Assembly: GCF_001306915.1 (NCBI RefSeq)
Contig: NZ_LJTC01000005.1
Location: 62,001 to 126,000 of the forward strand
Direction: 5' to 3'
Length of the DNA stretch: 64,000 nt
Source: Pseudoalteromonas lipolytica
GTDB lineage: Bacteria; Pseudomonadota; Gammaproteobacteria; Enterobacterales; Alteromonadaceae
Under the pieces are notes generated by a model. It was not told the origin of the DNA. It was given only the letters and a program-made list of their open reading frames with translations, and did no database searches. Shown in pieces: positions 45,343-54,666 of the stretch. How positions within the stretch are numbered: the stretch's first letter is position 1; each line of letters starts with the position of its first letter. The translations under genes were made by a program, and so were the position numbers.

Positions 45343-45531
45343 AGGTAAGCTTAGCGCATATAAACATCGAGTTTTTTATTATCGCTAATTGATTACAAAT
45401 GTCTATAGATTGAATAACGAATACGAAATAGGTATTAGTCAGAAGGGTAAACTAACGAGTCAAGCAACTCGCTAGATTGTGGTAGTTCAGTCTAAGAGCT
45501 GACGGCAGATAGCTGACAGCTCTCTAGCTGT

Positions 45532-45867
45532 TTATTCCTGAAAGTAAGTACCCCAGCCGTCGTATTCAACGTCGGTTTGCTGAGCAAGTGCTTCTAACTT
45601 GTCTACGTCTTCCATAATCGCTTCTACGTCAAGCTCACACTCAACAACCACGTCAAAGCTCCACACTTTCTCGCCGTCTTCTAGCTCAAGTTCTGCAGGT
45701 TCTTCAACATCGTAACCTAGTTTAAAAGCGGCTAAAGCGGCTTGCTCTAACTTTTCAAAATTTTCGCTAACAAAGTGGTGTTCCACTTCATAAAGTACTT
45801 CAGGATCTGAGCCATCTTCAAGTAATGAAGTAACGATGTCTTCAGTAATTTCGCGCCAATTTTCCAT
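45532..45867 (-). CDS. rraB: Ribonuclease E inhibitor RraB
   Basis: The 111-residue acidic protein is of the RraB family: it begins with ITEDIVTSLLEDGSDPEVLYEVEHHFV and ends with VEYDGWGTYFQ. RraB binds RNase E and lowers mRNA decay of some transcripts. The ATG overlaps the stop of plsC by one base, so the two are coupled. Confidence 0.93.
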   Translation of the reverse strand: MENWREITEDIVTSLLEDGSDPEVLYEVEHHFVSENFEKLEQAALAAFKLGYDVEEPAELELEDGEKVWSFDVVVECELDVEAIMEDVDKLEALAQQTDVEYDGWGTYFQE

Positions 45868-46580
45868 TATTTGTTTCTCACTTGAGCATCTAATTCAGTT
45901 ATTTTAGCAGCCATAATCTGATGAACATGTGAAGCATGGTCACGAGCAGATACGTCTTTATCAAGATAAATCGGCGCTAACATTTCGAGGTAAATTGTAC
46001 CATTATCCCAGCGATTTAGCTTAATAGTTTTGTGCGTTGTACTCATACAAACTGGCACTACTGGCACATCAGCACTCATTGCTGTGTGAAATGCCCCAGT
46101 TTTAAAGGGTAATAAACCACGACCATAGCTTCGCGTCCCCTCAGGAAACATCCAAACCGATAAACCTTTTTGTTTTATTTTCTCAGCTGATTTAGAAATT
46201 GTGCCTGCTGCTTTTGAACGGTTAGCGCGGTCAATTAAGATATTTCCCGATAACCAATACAACTGACCAAAAAACGGGATCCATTTAAGGCTTTTTTTAC
46301 CTAGGCTTACGCAGTTCTCCGGCACCATGGCAGGTAAAGTGAATAGGTCATAGTTATTTTGATGATTTGCTACATAGACAGCAGGGCCAATATTTTTTGG
46401 AGTCTCGTGATATTTAAGCTCTAGTTTGACACCTAAAATTTTAGCTACCTTGCAAAACCAACCCGCAATAATATGCACGTTATTAGTATGAAACGGCTTC
46501 ACAATGCATAAAAGCAGCCCAAAAACACAGCTTAAAACAATAAATAACGCCATGAAAATTATGCGAAAAATAGCTAACAA
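45867..46580 (-). CDS. plsC: 1-acyl-sn-glycerol-3-phosphate acyltransferase PlsC
   Basis: The 237-residue product has an N-terminal membrane segment, the acyltransferase HX4D motif NHQNNYD (H73, D78), and FPEGTRSYGRGLLPFKTGAF. It makes phosphatidic acid from lysophosphatidate at the inner membrane. The start decides on a TTG at 46580: AGGAGA lies seven bases upstream, while the ATG nine codons in has no SD. It is coupled to rraB downstream. Confidence 0.94.
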   Translation of the reverse strand: MLAIFRIIFMALFIVLSCVFGLLLCIVKPFHTNNVHIIAGWFCKVAKILGVKLELKYHETPKNIGPAVYVANHQNNYDLFTLPAMVPENCVSLGKKSLKWIPFFGQLYWLSGNILIDRANRSKAAGTISKSAEKIKQKGLSVWMFPEGTRSYGRGLLPFKTGAFHTAMSADVPVVPVCMSTTHKTIKLNRWDNGTIYLEMLAPIYLDKDVSARDHASHVHQIMAAKITELDAQVRNK

Positions 46581-46685
46581 ACGAATTCTCCTCGTACTAA
46601 TCAGCGCGCATTATAACGTGAAAAATACCATTTCCATAGCTTTAAGCGCACATGTGTACGCTTAAAATTTCATAACGTTTTAACA

Positions 46686-46711
46686 ATAAAAAGGCCTGCA
46701 ATTGCAGGCCT
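46686..46711 (-). terminator. Intrinsic terminator after parC
   Basis: AGGCCTGCA-AT-TGCAGGCCT is a perfect 9-bp stem followed on the minus strand by five T residues, just downstream of the parC stop. Confidence 0.9.
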
Positions 46712-46718
46712 CTGGTTT

Positions 46719-49016
46719 TTACTCTGTTACTTCGCTTGGCGACTCATCACTATCATCAGTTTGAGTCACTTCGACTACAGCTTCATCAACTCGCTGCAGA
46801 CCACGTGGTAACTTATTACCTCGTCTACCGCGTTCACCATGGTAGTGCTCAAGATCAGCCGGTTTCAGTGTCAGTTTTCGTTTACCTGCATGCAGGGTTA
46901 CGCTACTGCCCGCAGGCACCACAGCCAGCACTTTTACAAACTCTTCACGGGCTTGCACTTTCGCACTTGGGATAGAAATAATCTTATTTCCTTTACCTTT
47001 ACTAAGCTTAGGTAAATCTCGCAGTGGGAATAACAACATGCGGCCTTCGTTAGAAATTGCCATACAGTAATCTGTTGCTACGTCAGTTACTCTAATTGGC
47101 GCGAGTAATTCACCGCCTTTAGGAACACTGACCAGCGCTTTACCGTTTTTGTTCTTACTCACCAGATCTTTAAAGTCACTTATAAAGCCATAGCCTGCAT
47201 CGGAAGCCATTAACAACACTTGGTTGTCTTCTGCCATCACCACATGCTCAAAGTTGGCGCCAGAGCTTAAGTTAAAGCGCCCTGTCATTGGTTCGCCTTG
47301 GCTTCGAGCTGAAGGTAAACTATGTGCATCAGTAGCAAAAGCACGACCACTTGAGTCTAAGAACACTGCAGGCTGGTTACTCTTACCTCGCGCTGAGGCT
47401 TTATAGCTGTCGCCTGACTTATAACTCAGCCCTTCAACATCTAAATCATGACCTTTACCAACACGTGCCCAACCTTTTTCGGATAACACAACGGTCACTG
47501 ATTCTGAAGGAATAAGGTCTTTTTCGCTTAGTGCTTTTGCTTCTAAACGTTCAACAACTGGTGAGCGACGATCATCACCATACATTTCAGCCGCTTCTTG
47601 GATTTCTTTTTTCATCAACGTCGACATACGACGCTCTGAACCAAGCGTTTGCTCTAACTTGTCACGCTCAAGGGCAAGCTCATCTTGCTCACCTTTAATC
47701 TTGAACTCTTCAAGTTTTGCTAAATGACGTAGTTTTAACTCTAAAATCGCCTCCGCTTGAATATCTGTTAAACCAAAACGCTCCATTAAAACAGGCTTTG
47801 GTTTATCTTCAGTACGGATGATTTCGATGACTTCATCAATATTTAAAAAGGCCGTTAATAAACCTTCTAAAATATGTAAGCGTGCTAATACCTTGTCTAA
47901 ACGGTGCTGTAAGCGACGGCGAACGGTTTCACGGCGAAACGTTAACCACTCAGTTAAGATACTACGTAAATCTTTCACTTGCGGACGACCATCAAGGCCA
48001 AGCATGTTTAAGTTTACGCGGTAGTTCTTTTCTAAATCTGTGGTTGCAAATAGGTGCGCCATTAATGGCTCAGCCTTGATGCGGTTAGAGCGCGGAACAA
48101 TCACGATGCGGGTTGGATTTTCGTGATCAGATTCGTCACGTAAATCAGCAACCATCGGCAACTTTTTAGCATTCATCTGCGCTGCAATTTGTTCAAGCAC
48201 TTTAGCACCTGAACACTGATGAGGCAGCGCGGTGATCACTATGTCACCTTGCTCTTCAGTGTAAATTGCACGCATCTTGATAGAACCACGTCCAGTTTGA
48301 TAAATCTTACGAATATCGTCTTTCGGTGTGATGATCTCAGCTTCTGTTGGGTAGTCAGGCGCATGCACTAACTCAAGCAACTCTTCGATTTCAGTTTTTG
48401 GCTTATCAAGTAATAAACAACAGGCACTGGCAACTTCACGCACATTGTGTGGTGGAATATCGGTTGCCATACCTACAGCAATACCCGTTACACCATTGAG
48501 TAAGATGTGCGGTAAACGCGCAGGTAACACCATTGGCTCATCAAGTGTGCCGTCAAAGTTTGCGGTCCAATCGACAGTGCCTTGACCCAGCTCTTTTAGT
48601 AAAACTTCTGAGAACTTAGATAAACGCGCTTCGGTGTAACGCATTGCAGCAAATGACTTAGGATCATCGGCAGCACCCCAGTTACCTTGACCGTCCACCA
48701 GCGGGTAGCGGTAAGAAAACGGCTGCGCCATTAACACCATGGCTTCGTAACAAGCACTATCACCATGAGGGTGATATTTACCCAGTACATCACCCACGGT
48801 ACGGGCTGATTTTTTATATTTTGCTTGCGCCGATAACCCCAGTTCGCTCATTGCATAGATGATACGACGCTGTACAGGCTTTAGACCGTCACCTACATGA
48901 GGTAAGGCACGGTCCATAATGACGTACATTGAGTAGTTTAAGTAGGCGTCTTCAGTAAAGCGCCCCATTGTTTGTTGTTCTATGCCTTGCATCAGCAAGG
49001 TATCTGTATCACTCAT
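46719..49016 (-). CDS. parC: DNA topoisomerase IV subunit A
   Basis: The 765-residue product is the breakage-reunion subunit. It has the conserved [22 protein letters not shown] start, the quinolone-region [16 protein letters not shown], and catalytic tyrosine in [11 protein letters not shown] beta-pinwheel C-terminal domain follows and ends with an acidic tail. With ParE it decatenates replicated chromosomes. Between parC and parE lies a sorbosone-dehydrogenase-like gene; the three lie close together on one strand. Confidence 0.97.
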   Translation of the reverse strand: MSDTDTLLMQGIEQQTMGRFTEDAYLNYSMYVIMDRALPHVGDGLKPVQRRIIYAMSELGLSAQAKYKKSARTVGDVLGKYHPHGDSACYEAMVLMAQPFSYRYPLVDGQGNWGAADDPKSFAAMRYTEARLSKFSEVLLKELGQGTVDWTANFDGTLDEPMVLPARLPHILLNGVTGIAVGMATDIPPHNVREVASACCLLLDKPKTEIEELLELVHAPDYPTEAEIITPKDDIRKIYQTGRGSIKMRAIYTEEQGDIVITALPHQCSGAKVLEQIAAQMNAKKLPMVADLRDESDHENPTRIVIVPRSNRIKAEPLMAHLFATTDLEKNYRVNLNMLGLDGRPQVKDLRSILTEWLTFRRETVRRRLQHRLDKVLARLHILEGLLTAFLNIDEVIEIIRTEDKPKPVLMERFGLTDIQAEAILELKLRHLAKLEEFKIKGEQDELALERDKLEQTLGSERRMSTLMKKEIQEAAEMYGDDRRSPVVERLEAKALSEKDLIPSESVTVVLSEKGWARVGKGHDLDVEGLSYKSGDSYKASARGKSNQPAVFLDSSGRAFATDAHSLPSARSQGEPMTGRFNLSSGANFEHVVMAEDNQVLLMASDAGYGFISDFKDLVSKNKNGKALVSVPKGGELLAPIRVTDVATDYCMAISNEGRMLLFPLRDLPKLSKGKGNKIISIPSAKVQAREEFVKVLAVVPAGSSVTLHAGKRKLTLKPADLEHYHGERGRRGNKLPRGLQRVDEAVVEVTQTDDSDESPSEVTE

Positions 49017-49026
49017 TAACGCTTAC

Positions 49027-50127
49027 CTATTTTTTCTTAGCACTAACGCGATAGATCACATTAGCAAAGTCGTCTGAGATCAATAAGCTGCCATCTGCAA
49101 GCTCTGCAAATGCAACTGGGCGACCAAATGTTTCTTCGTTTTGCATAAAGCCTGTGATGAACGGGGTGTACTTAGTAATACGACCTTGTTCAACATTCGC
49201 TAGCATCACTTTGTAGCCTGACTTTTTACTGCGGTTCCACGAACCATGCTCAGCAACAAAAAGCTGCTCTTTATATTTAGCTGGAAACTGCTTACCGTTA
49301 TAAAAATGAATACCTAAAGGAGCAACATGAGCACCAAGTGCAAGGGCTGGCGATTTGTAATCAGCAATACTTTTACCTTTGCCAAACTCAGGGTCTAAAA
49401 TCGCCCCAGCGTGAACATAAGGGAAACCATAATGCGCACCCTCTTCACCTTCACCAACACGGTTAATTTCACAAGGTGGCATGTCATCGCCCATCATGTC
49501 ACGGCCGTTATCACTAAACCAAAATGCATTCGTTGTAGGGTGATAATCAAAACCAACTGAATTACGAACGCCTTTGGCAATTGTTTTAATTTCTTTTGTG
49601 TCAACATCTAACGAGAAGATGCGGCCGTATTTTTCGTCTTCAGCACAAATGTTACATGGTACACCCACTGGCACAATTAACTCACCAGTTGGCGCAAAAC
49701 TAATAAATTTCCAGCCATGGTGACGATCAGTTGGAAACTTATCGTATACCACGTCGTATTTAGGATCTTTTAAATTTTTATCAACGTCTTTAAAACGGAT
49801 GATACGTGACACTTCAGCCACATATAGATCACCATCTTTAATCGCTAAACCTGATGGCATTTCAAGACCTGTGGCAATAACCATTTTTCTGTCAGCCACA
49901 CCATCACTGTTATGGTCAATCAACGCATAAACATTGCCTGCTTTACGTGAGCCTGCGTAAACAATACCTCTTTTTGATACCGCAATTTGACGTGCATTTT
50001 CTACATCATCAGCAAACAGGCTAATAGAAAACCCATCAGCAACTGTTAACTTATCAAGAATATCTTTTGCCATTGCAGGCGCTGATAACAAGCTCAGCGA
50101 CAATAATGAGGTCAGTAGTTTTTTCAT
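49027..50127 (-). CDS. Secreted glucose/sorbosone dehydrogenase-like beta-propeller protein
   Basis: The 366-residue product has a signal peptide (MKKLLTSLLSLSLLSAPAMA) and the six-bladed propeller of the PQQ-dependent glucose/sorbosone dehydrogenase family. Motifs include GFSISLFADDVENARQIAVS, HHGWKFISFAPTGELIVPVG, CNIC, GVRNSVGFDYHP, WFSDNGRD and FVAEHGSWNRSKKSGY. It should be a periplasmic oxidoreductase of an unknown sugar or polyol; PQQ dependence is by family only. Its place between parE and parC has no obvious link to topoisomerase function. Confidence 0.88.
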   Translation of the reverse strand: MKKLLTSLLSLSLLSAPAMAKDILDKLTVADGFSISLFADDVENARQIAVSKRGIVYAGSRKAGNVYALIDHNSDGVADRKMVIATGLEMPSGLAIKDGDLYVAEVSRIIRFKDVDKNLKDPKYDVVYDKFPTDRHHGWKFISFAPTGELIVPVGVPCNICAEDEKYGRIFSLDVDTKEIKTIAKGVRNSVGFDYHPTTNAFWFSDNGRDMMGDDMPPCEINRVGEGEEGAHYGFPYVHAGAILDPEFGKGKSIADYKSPALALGAHVAPLGIHFYNGKQFPAKYKEQLFVAEHGSWNRSKKSGYKVMLANVEQGRITKYTPFITGFMQNEETFGRPVAFAELADGSLLISDDFANVIYRVSAKKK

Positions 50128-50178
50128 TTTTTCTTGCCCTTTAATTCGTTGCTAGCAACTAGGTTGCTACACCTTTAA

Positions 50179-52068
50179 CTAAACTTCTGCGCGGTTTCCG
50201 TGATCTTCTAACCACTGACGACGATCTGACGAACGTTTCTTTGCAAGAAGCATATCCATCATTTCCATGGTTTGCTCTTCTTCATCTAAGGTTAATTGCA
50301 CTAAACGACGCGTATTAGGATCCATCGTGGTTTCGCGTAATTGTAACGGGTTCATTTCACCTAACCCTTTAAAGCGTTGAACATTAACCTTACCGCGTTT
50401 TTTCTCAGCTTCAATGCGCGCTAAAATACCGTTCTTTTCGTCTTCATCAAGGGCGTAGTAAACCTCTTTACCAATGTCGATACGAAATAGCGGCGGCATA
50501 GCTACATACACATGGCCTTGTTTGATAAGCGATGGAAAGTGACGAACAAACAGCGCACAAAGCAAGGTAGCAATGTGTAATCCATCAGAGTCAGCATCGG
50601 CCAAGATACATATTTTGTTATAACGCAGACCAGATAAATCACTTGAATCAGGGTCAATACCCAAAGCGACAGAAATATCATGCACCTCTTGCGATGCTAA
50701 AATCTGCCCAGATTCAACTTCCCAGGTATTTAAAATCTTACCGCGCAGCGGCATGATTGCTTGGAATTCACGGTCGCGCGCTTGTTTTGCTGAGCCTCCC
50801 GCTGAGTCACCCTCTACTAAAAACAGTTCAGTACGGTCATTATCTTGGGCACTGCAATCCGTTAATTTACCCGGTAATGCAGGGCCTGAGGTAACACGCT
50901 TACGCACAACTTTTTTAGCAGCACGTAAACGGCGCTGCGCATTTGAGATACATAACTCAGCTAATAATTCTGCCGTTTCTGTATGCTCGTTTAACCATAA
51001 ACTAAATGAGTCTTTTACCACACCTGATACAAACGCAGCGCATGAGCGAGAAGACAGCTTTTCTTTTGTTTGGCCAGCAAACTGTGGGTCTTGCATTTTA
51101 ACCGACAATACGTAGCTACAACGCTCCCAAATATCATCTGGTGTTAGCTTTACACCACGTGGTAATAGGTTTCTAAATTCACAAAATTCACGCATTGCTT
51201 CAAGCAAGCCTTGGCGTAAACCATTAACGTGTGTACCGCCTTGTGCAGTAGGAATTAAGTTTACATAACTTTCAGCGATTGATTCACCGCCTTCAGGTAG
51301 CCAAACAACCGCCCAGTCAGCGCCTTCTGTTGAACTTGAAAAGTCACCAATAAACGGCTCTTTTGGTAATACTTCAAAACCTTTAACTGCTTCAACTAGG
51401 TAATCTTTTAAACCTGTTTCGTAATACCATTCTTGGCTTTCTTTAGTTTGCTTGTTGGTAAACTTAATGCGCAGGCCTGGGCATAATACCGCTTTGGCTT
51501 TTAATAAGTGATTAAGCTTAGTGATAGAAAAGTTAGCTGAGTCAAAATAGCTGGCATCAGGCCAAAAGCGCACGGTTGTCCCTGTGTTACGTTTACCTAC
51601 AGTGCCAATGACATTTAGGTCTTCAACCTTGTCACCGTTTTCAAAGGCCATACGAAATTGCTGCGCATCACGGCGCACAGTGACTTCAACACGAGTCGAT
51701 AGCGCATTTACAACCGAAATACCTACCCCGTGTAAACCACCTGAGAACTGATAGTTTTTATTAGAGAACTTACCACCGGCGTGCAGCTTGGTAAAAATAA
51801 GTTCCACACCCGGGATACCTTCTTCAGGGTGAATATCAATCGGCATACCGCGGCCATCATCGATAACCTCAAGGGAGTTATCTTCATGAAGGATGACATC
51901 TATTTTAGTGGCATGGCCTGCCATTGCTTCATCGACACTGTTATCGATAACTTCTTGACCTAAATGATTAGGTCGAACCGTGTCGGTATACATACCTGGG
52001 CGGCGTTTTACGGGCTCTAATCCGTTTAAGACTTCAATTGCTTCGGCGTTATAATTTTGCTGACTCAT
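50179..52068 (-). CDS. parE: DNA topoisomerase IV subunit B
   Basis: The 629-residue ATPase subunit includes the GHKL ATP site (EVIDNSVDEAMAGHA, VIDDGRGMPIDIH, GGLHGVGISVVNALS) and the TOPRIM domain (LFLVEGDSAGGSAKQARDR, ILADADSDGLHI). It ends in the usual QRFKGLGEMNPLQLRETTM and SDRRQWLEDHGN. It follows the cpdA-yqiA genes as in E. coli (yqiA-parE). Confidence 0.97.
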   Translation of the reverse strand: MSQQNYNAEAIEVLNGLEPVKRRPGMYTDTVRPNHLGQEVIDNSVDEAMAGHATKIDVILHEDNSLEVIDDGRGMPIDIHPEEGIPGVELIFTKLHAGGKFSNKNYQFSGGLHGVGISVVNALSTRVEVTVRRDAQQFRMAFENGDKVEDLNVIGTVGKRNTGTTVRFWPDASYFDSANFSITKLNHLLKAKAVLCPGLRIKFTNKQTKESQEWYYETGLKDYLVEAVKGFEVLPKEPFIGDFSSSTEGADWAVVWLPEGGESIAESYVNLIPTAQGGTHVNGLRQGLLEAMREFCEFRNLLPRGVKLTPDDIWERCSYVLSVKMQDPQFAGQTKEKLSSRSCAAFVSGVVKDSFSLWLNEHTETAELLAELCISNAQRRLRAAKKVVRKRVTSGPALPGKLTDCSAQDNDRTELFLVEGDSAGGSAKQARDREFQAIMPLRGKILNTWEVESGQILASQEVHDISVALGIDPDSSDLSGLRYNKICILADADSDGLHIATLLCALFVRHFPSLIKQGHVYVAMPPLFRIDIGKEVYYALDEDEKNGILARIEAEKKRGKVNVQRFKGLGEMNPLQLRETTMDPNTRRLVQLTLDEEEQTMEMMDMLLAKKRSSDRRQWLEDHGNRAEV

Positions 52069-52101
52069 AGTTTTTATATCTTTTATGCGCTTAGCTATGT
52101 T

Positions 52102-52662
52102 TTACGTGATTTTAAGAAAATCTACAATACTTGCAAAAGTTTGTTCGAAGCCGATAAAACTATGATCGCCTCCAAATTCAACGTGTTGCTTACACTGAGA
52201 ATAATATTTAACCGCCTGCTGAAATGGCAGTACTTCATCGCCCGTTTGCTGTAGCAAATAAATCAATGAAGGGGTGTCTAATTGCGGCAAATATAAACTG
52301 CGCAATGCATCCATGTGACGAGTACCAAGTTCATAATGACTATCTTGATACGGGTTATAATTTTCCCCTAAATAGTTACCGAGTAACTCAAATGGGCGAA
52401 CCGCAGGGTTAATGACTACCGCGGGTATTGAATAACGTTGCGACAAATAGGTCGCATAAAAACCACCTAATGAACTACCTAGTAATACAGTATCATCATT
52501 TAGCAGTTGTTCTAATTGTAAAATTGCATGTAATGGCTCATGAGTTAATCGCGGCACCTGATAATCGACATCAAATTGCGCCATGTGCTCACCAAAACGA
52601 ACAGCTTTGTAAGATTGCTCAGAGCTATTAAAGCCATGAATATAAATTACTCGTTTAGCCAT
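52102..52662 (-). CDS. yqiA: YqiA-family esterase
   Basis: The 186-residue alpha/beta hydrolase starts VIYIHGFNSSEQSYKA. It has the nucleophile elbow LLGSSLGGFYATYLS and the acid region TGDEVLPF, with the terminal histidine in GGDHSFIGFE. It lies between cpdA and parE as in E. coli and overlaps cpdA by 16 bp. E. coli YqiA is an acyl-CoA/palmitoyl esterase; the role here is inferred. Confidence 0.92.
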   Translation of the reverse strand: MAKRVIYIHGFNSSEQSYKAVRFGEHMAQFDVDYQVPRLTHEPLHAILQLEQLLNDDTVLLGSSLGGFYATYLSQRYSIPAVVINPAVRPFELLGNYLGENYNPYQDSHYELGTRHMDALRSLYLPQLDTPSLIYLLQQTGDEVLPFQQAVKYYSQCKQHVEFGGDHSFIGFEQTFASIVDFLKIT

Positions 52663-53429
52663 ACTACATCCGTGGTTAGCAGTAAGCTTTGTTGCTCATC
52701 AATTATTAAGTCGATGAGTCGAAATGCGGGGCCCAAATCTTCTTGCTGCCACGCCATCGTGTGTTTGCTAAATTGTATTGAGCAGGCCGGTGTCGCATAC
52801 ACACTAAGGTTACGGTAATTTTGCGTGTACTCATGATGCACATGACCATGGAACACGCCCACACACTGCTCAGTATTGACGCAGGTATTTAAAAATTGCG
52901 GGCCATTTTCTAGCATATGTTTATCTAGATAGGCTTGAATAGGCAGCGGGTTATGATGACAAAACACCACACTTTGAACCTGCCCTACCGCTTGGCTTAA
53001 TTCATCTAAATGCGTTTGTGTTACCCAGCCGGCCGGCGTCGGGCCTTTTGAGTTAGCTAACAGCAACTGCCCACCTAAAAAGGTAATGCGTTTATTGTTT
53101 AAAATTTGCGGGCTTATAAGCTTTTCATATTCAGCAAGTTCATCATGATTACCCGGCAGCCAAAACACCGGACAACTGAGCGCTGAGTCTGCTATTAATT
53201 TAGCAAAAAGCTGATAAGAATCGTTGCTGTGATCTTGTGTTAAATCTCCACCAAATACCACACAATCCACATCTAATTCAGCAATCGCTTCTAAACAGCG
53301 TGAAAAATACGCTGCCGTATTCACGCTAAAGTATTCACCATGGATGTCTTTTGATAAGTGGCAATCAGTGATGTGGGCAACTTTCAGTGCTGTTTTATCA
53401 AAATGGAAGGCGTCACTAAACCAAGCCAT
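52647..53429 (-). CDS. cpdA: 3',5'-cAMP phosphodiesterase CpdA
   Basis: The 260-residue metallophosphoesterase has the class III motifs in order: HITDCHLSKD, FGGDLTQDHS, LPGNHDE, FCHHNPLP and HGHVHHEY. It degrades cAMP and so lowers CRP signalling. It sits in the conserved nudF-yqiB-cpdA-yqiA-parE block and overlaps yqiB by 14 bp and yqiA by 16 bp. Confidence 0.93.
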   Translation of the reverse strand: MAWFSDAFHFDKTALKVAHITDCHLSKDIHGEYFSVNTAAYFSRCLEAIAELDVDCVVFGGDLTQDHSNDSYQLFAKLIADSALSCPVFWLPGNHDELAEYEKLISPQILNNKRITFLGGQLLLANSKGPTPAGWVTQTHLDELSQAVGQVQSVVFCHHNPLPIQAYLDKHMLENGPQFLNTCVNTEQCVGVFHGHVHHEYTQNYRNLSVYATPACSIQFSKHTMAWQQEDLGPAFRLIDLIIDEQQSLLLTTDVVWLNE

Positions 53430-53874
53430 TATTTACATCCCAATTTAAAACTGCTCGGCCATTTTCAACACAAGCCACCAGCCAGTCATACAAAAAGGCG
53501 TTAAGCTGATATTTTTCATCTTTTTGGTGCATATTGGGGTTTGGATAAGCGTAAGAAGGCTTGATGCGCTGATGAAAATCATGATGCACGATTTCGGCTA
53601 CTTTCGCATCATGATACATGCGCACAGTTAAATACAAAGGTTTAACCGAAGGCAAATGACCGGCTTCTTGTCTGATAGAAATATCTGTGGTGTATTTTGC
53701 TGTATCATCAACTTTAACCGCAAAAGTGCTGTGCCCTAATTGCACTTTACGCTCCTGACCTACACGTCGCTCATTAGGTAATAGTTTCAGCGCACGCACG
53801 TAATTATGCTCACACAAAGTTAAGTACTTAGGTAAGCTTTGAATATAACGCTGCTGGGCACTGACGTACGACAA
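53416..53874 (-). CDS. yqiB: YqiB-family (DUF1249) protein
   Basis: The 152-residue protein matches the YqiB/DUF1249 family by synteny and by the segments LCEHNYVRALKLLPNE, YHDAKVAEIVHHDFHQRIKPSYAYPN and MHQKDEKYQLNAFLYDWLVAC. Function is unknown. It lies between nudF and cpdA, overlapping the latter by 14 bp. Confidence 0.92.
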   Translation of the reverse strand: MSYVSAQQRYIQSLPKYLTLCEHNYVRALKLLPNERRVGQERKVQLGHSTFAVKVDDTAKYTTDISIRQEAGHLPSVKPLYLTVRMYHDAKVAEIVHHDFHQRIKPSYAYPNPNMHQKDEKYQLNAFLYDWLVACVENGRAVLNWDVNNGLV

Positions 53875-53883
53875 AATAATCCC

Positions 53884-54516
53884 CTATGAGTTTTTCCAAT
53901 CAGACAGTATACGTTGCTTATTCAGTGCTAACCACTGTAATGAGATAACTGTCGCTGCATTATCTATTTCACCCTGCTCTAGGCGCAGCATAGCTTCATC
54001 ATATGACATTACATGAGTTTTGATATCTTCATCTTCATTATCAAGGCCAAAAATACCGCCTTGATACCCTGCTAAGTCAGTGCGCGCTAAATATAAATAC
54101 AAACGTTCAGTGGTGCCGCCGGGGCTTGAAAGATACGACATCATAAATTCCAGCTCGTTAAGCTCAATACCGGCTTCTTCGAATGCTTCACGTTTGGCAA
54201 CATCTTCATAATCAGTACTGCCATCAGCCATGCCTGCAATACACTCAAGTAACCAAGGTGACTGCTTTGATGCGAGTGCCCCGATTCTAATTTGTTCAAT
54301 TAATAAAACTTGGTCAGTTTTAGGGTCATAAGGAAGTACAGCAACAGCATGGCCGCGCTCTAAAATTTCACGTTTAACTTCTACTGATTTACCACCCGCA
54401 AACAAGGCATGATGAAAACGATAGATATTAATTTTAAAGAAACCATTATAAACACGCTCAATTGGCTTTAACTCTATGTCATCATGGTTAAATTGTGAGA
54501 TTGCTGATATTTTCAT
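53884..54516 (-). CDS. nudF: ADP-ribose pyrophosphatase NudF
   Basis: The 210-residue Nudix hydrolase cleaves ADP-ribose to AMP and ribose-5-phosphate. The box is GMADGST-DYEDVAK-REAFEEAGI: the metal-binding REAFEEAG part is intact, but the first conserved glutamate of G-x5-E is a threonine. The upstream segment RIGALASKQSPWLLECIAGM matches NudF. Synteny with tolC (divergent) and yqiB agrees. It is first in the leftward run to parC. Confidence 0.92.
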   Translation of the reverse strand: MKISAISQFNHDDIELKPIERVYNGFFKINIYRFHHALFAGGKSVEVKREILERGHAVAVLPYDPKTDQVLLIEQIRIGALASKQSPWLLECIAGMADGSTDYEDVAKREAFEEAGIELNELEFMMSYLSSPGGTTERLYLYLARTDLAGYQGGIFGLDNEDEDIKTHVMSYDEAMLRLEQGEIDNAATVISLQWLALNKQRILSDWKNS

Positions 54517-54666
54517 CCTTTATTTCCTTTACACTGCAAGCAAAAATTACGACCAATTATATTCTGTTACACTTGGACATGCAGATTTACGTAATTTTTT
54601 TTTGGTTATTCATTAAAAAAGAGTACCATGGTGATAGTACAAAATTGTCTAAGGACTGAACGAACA

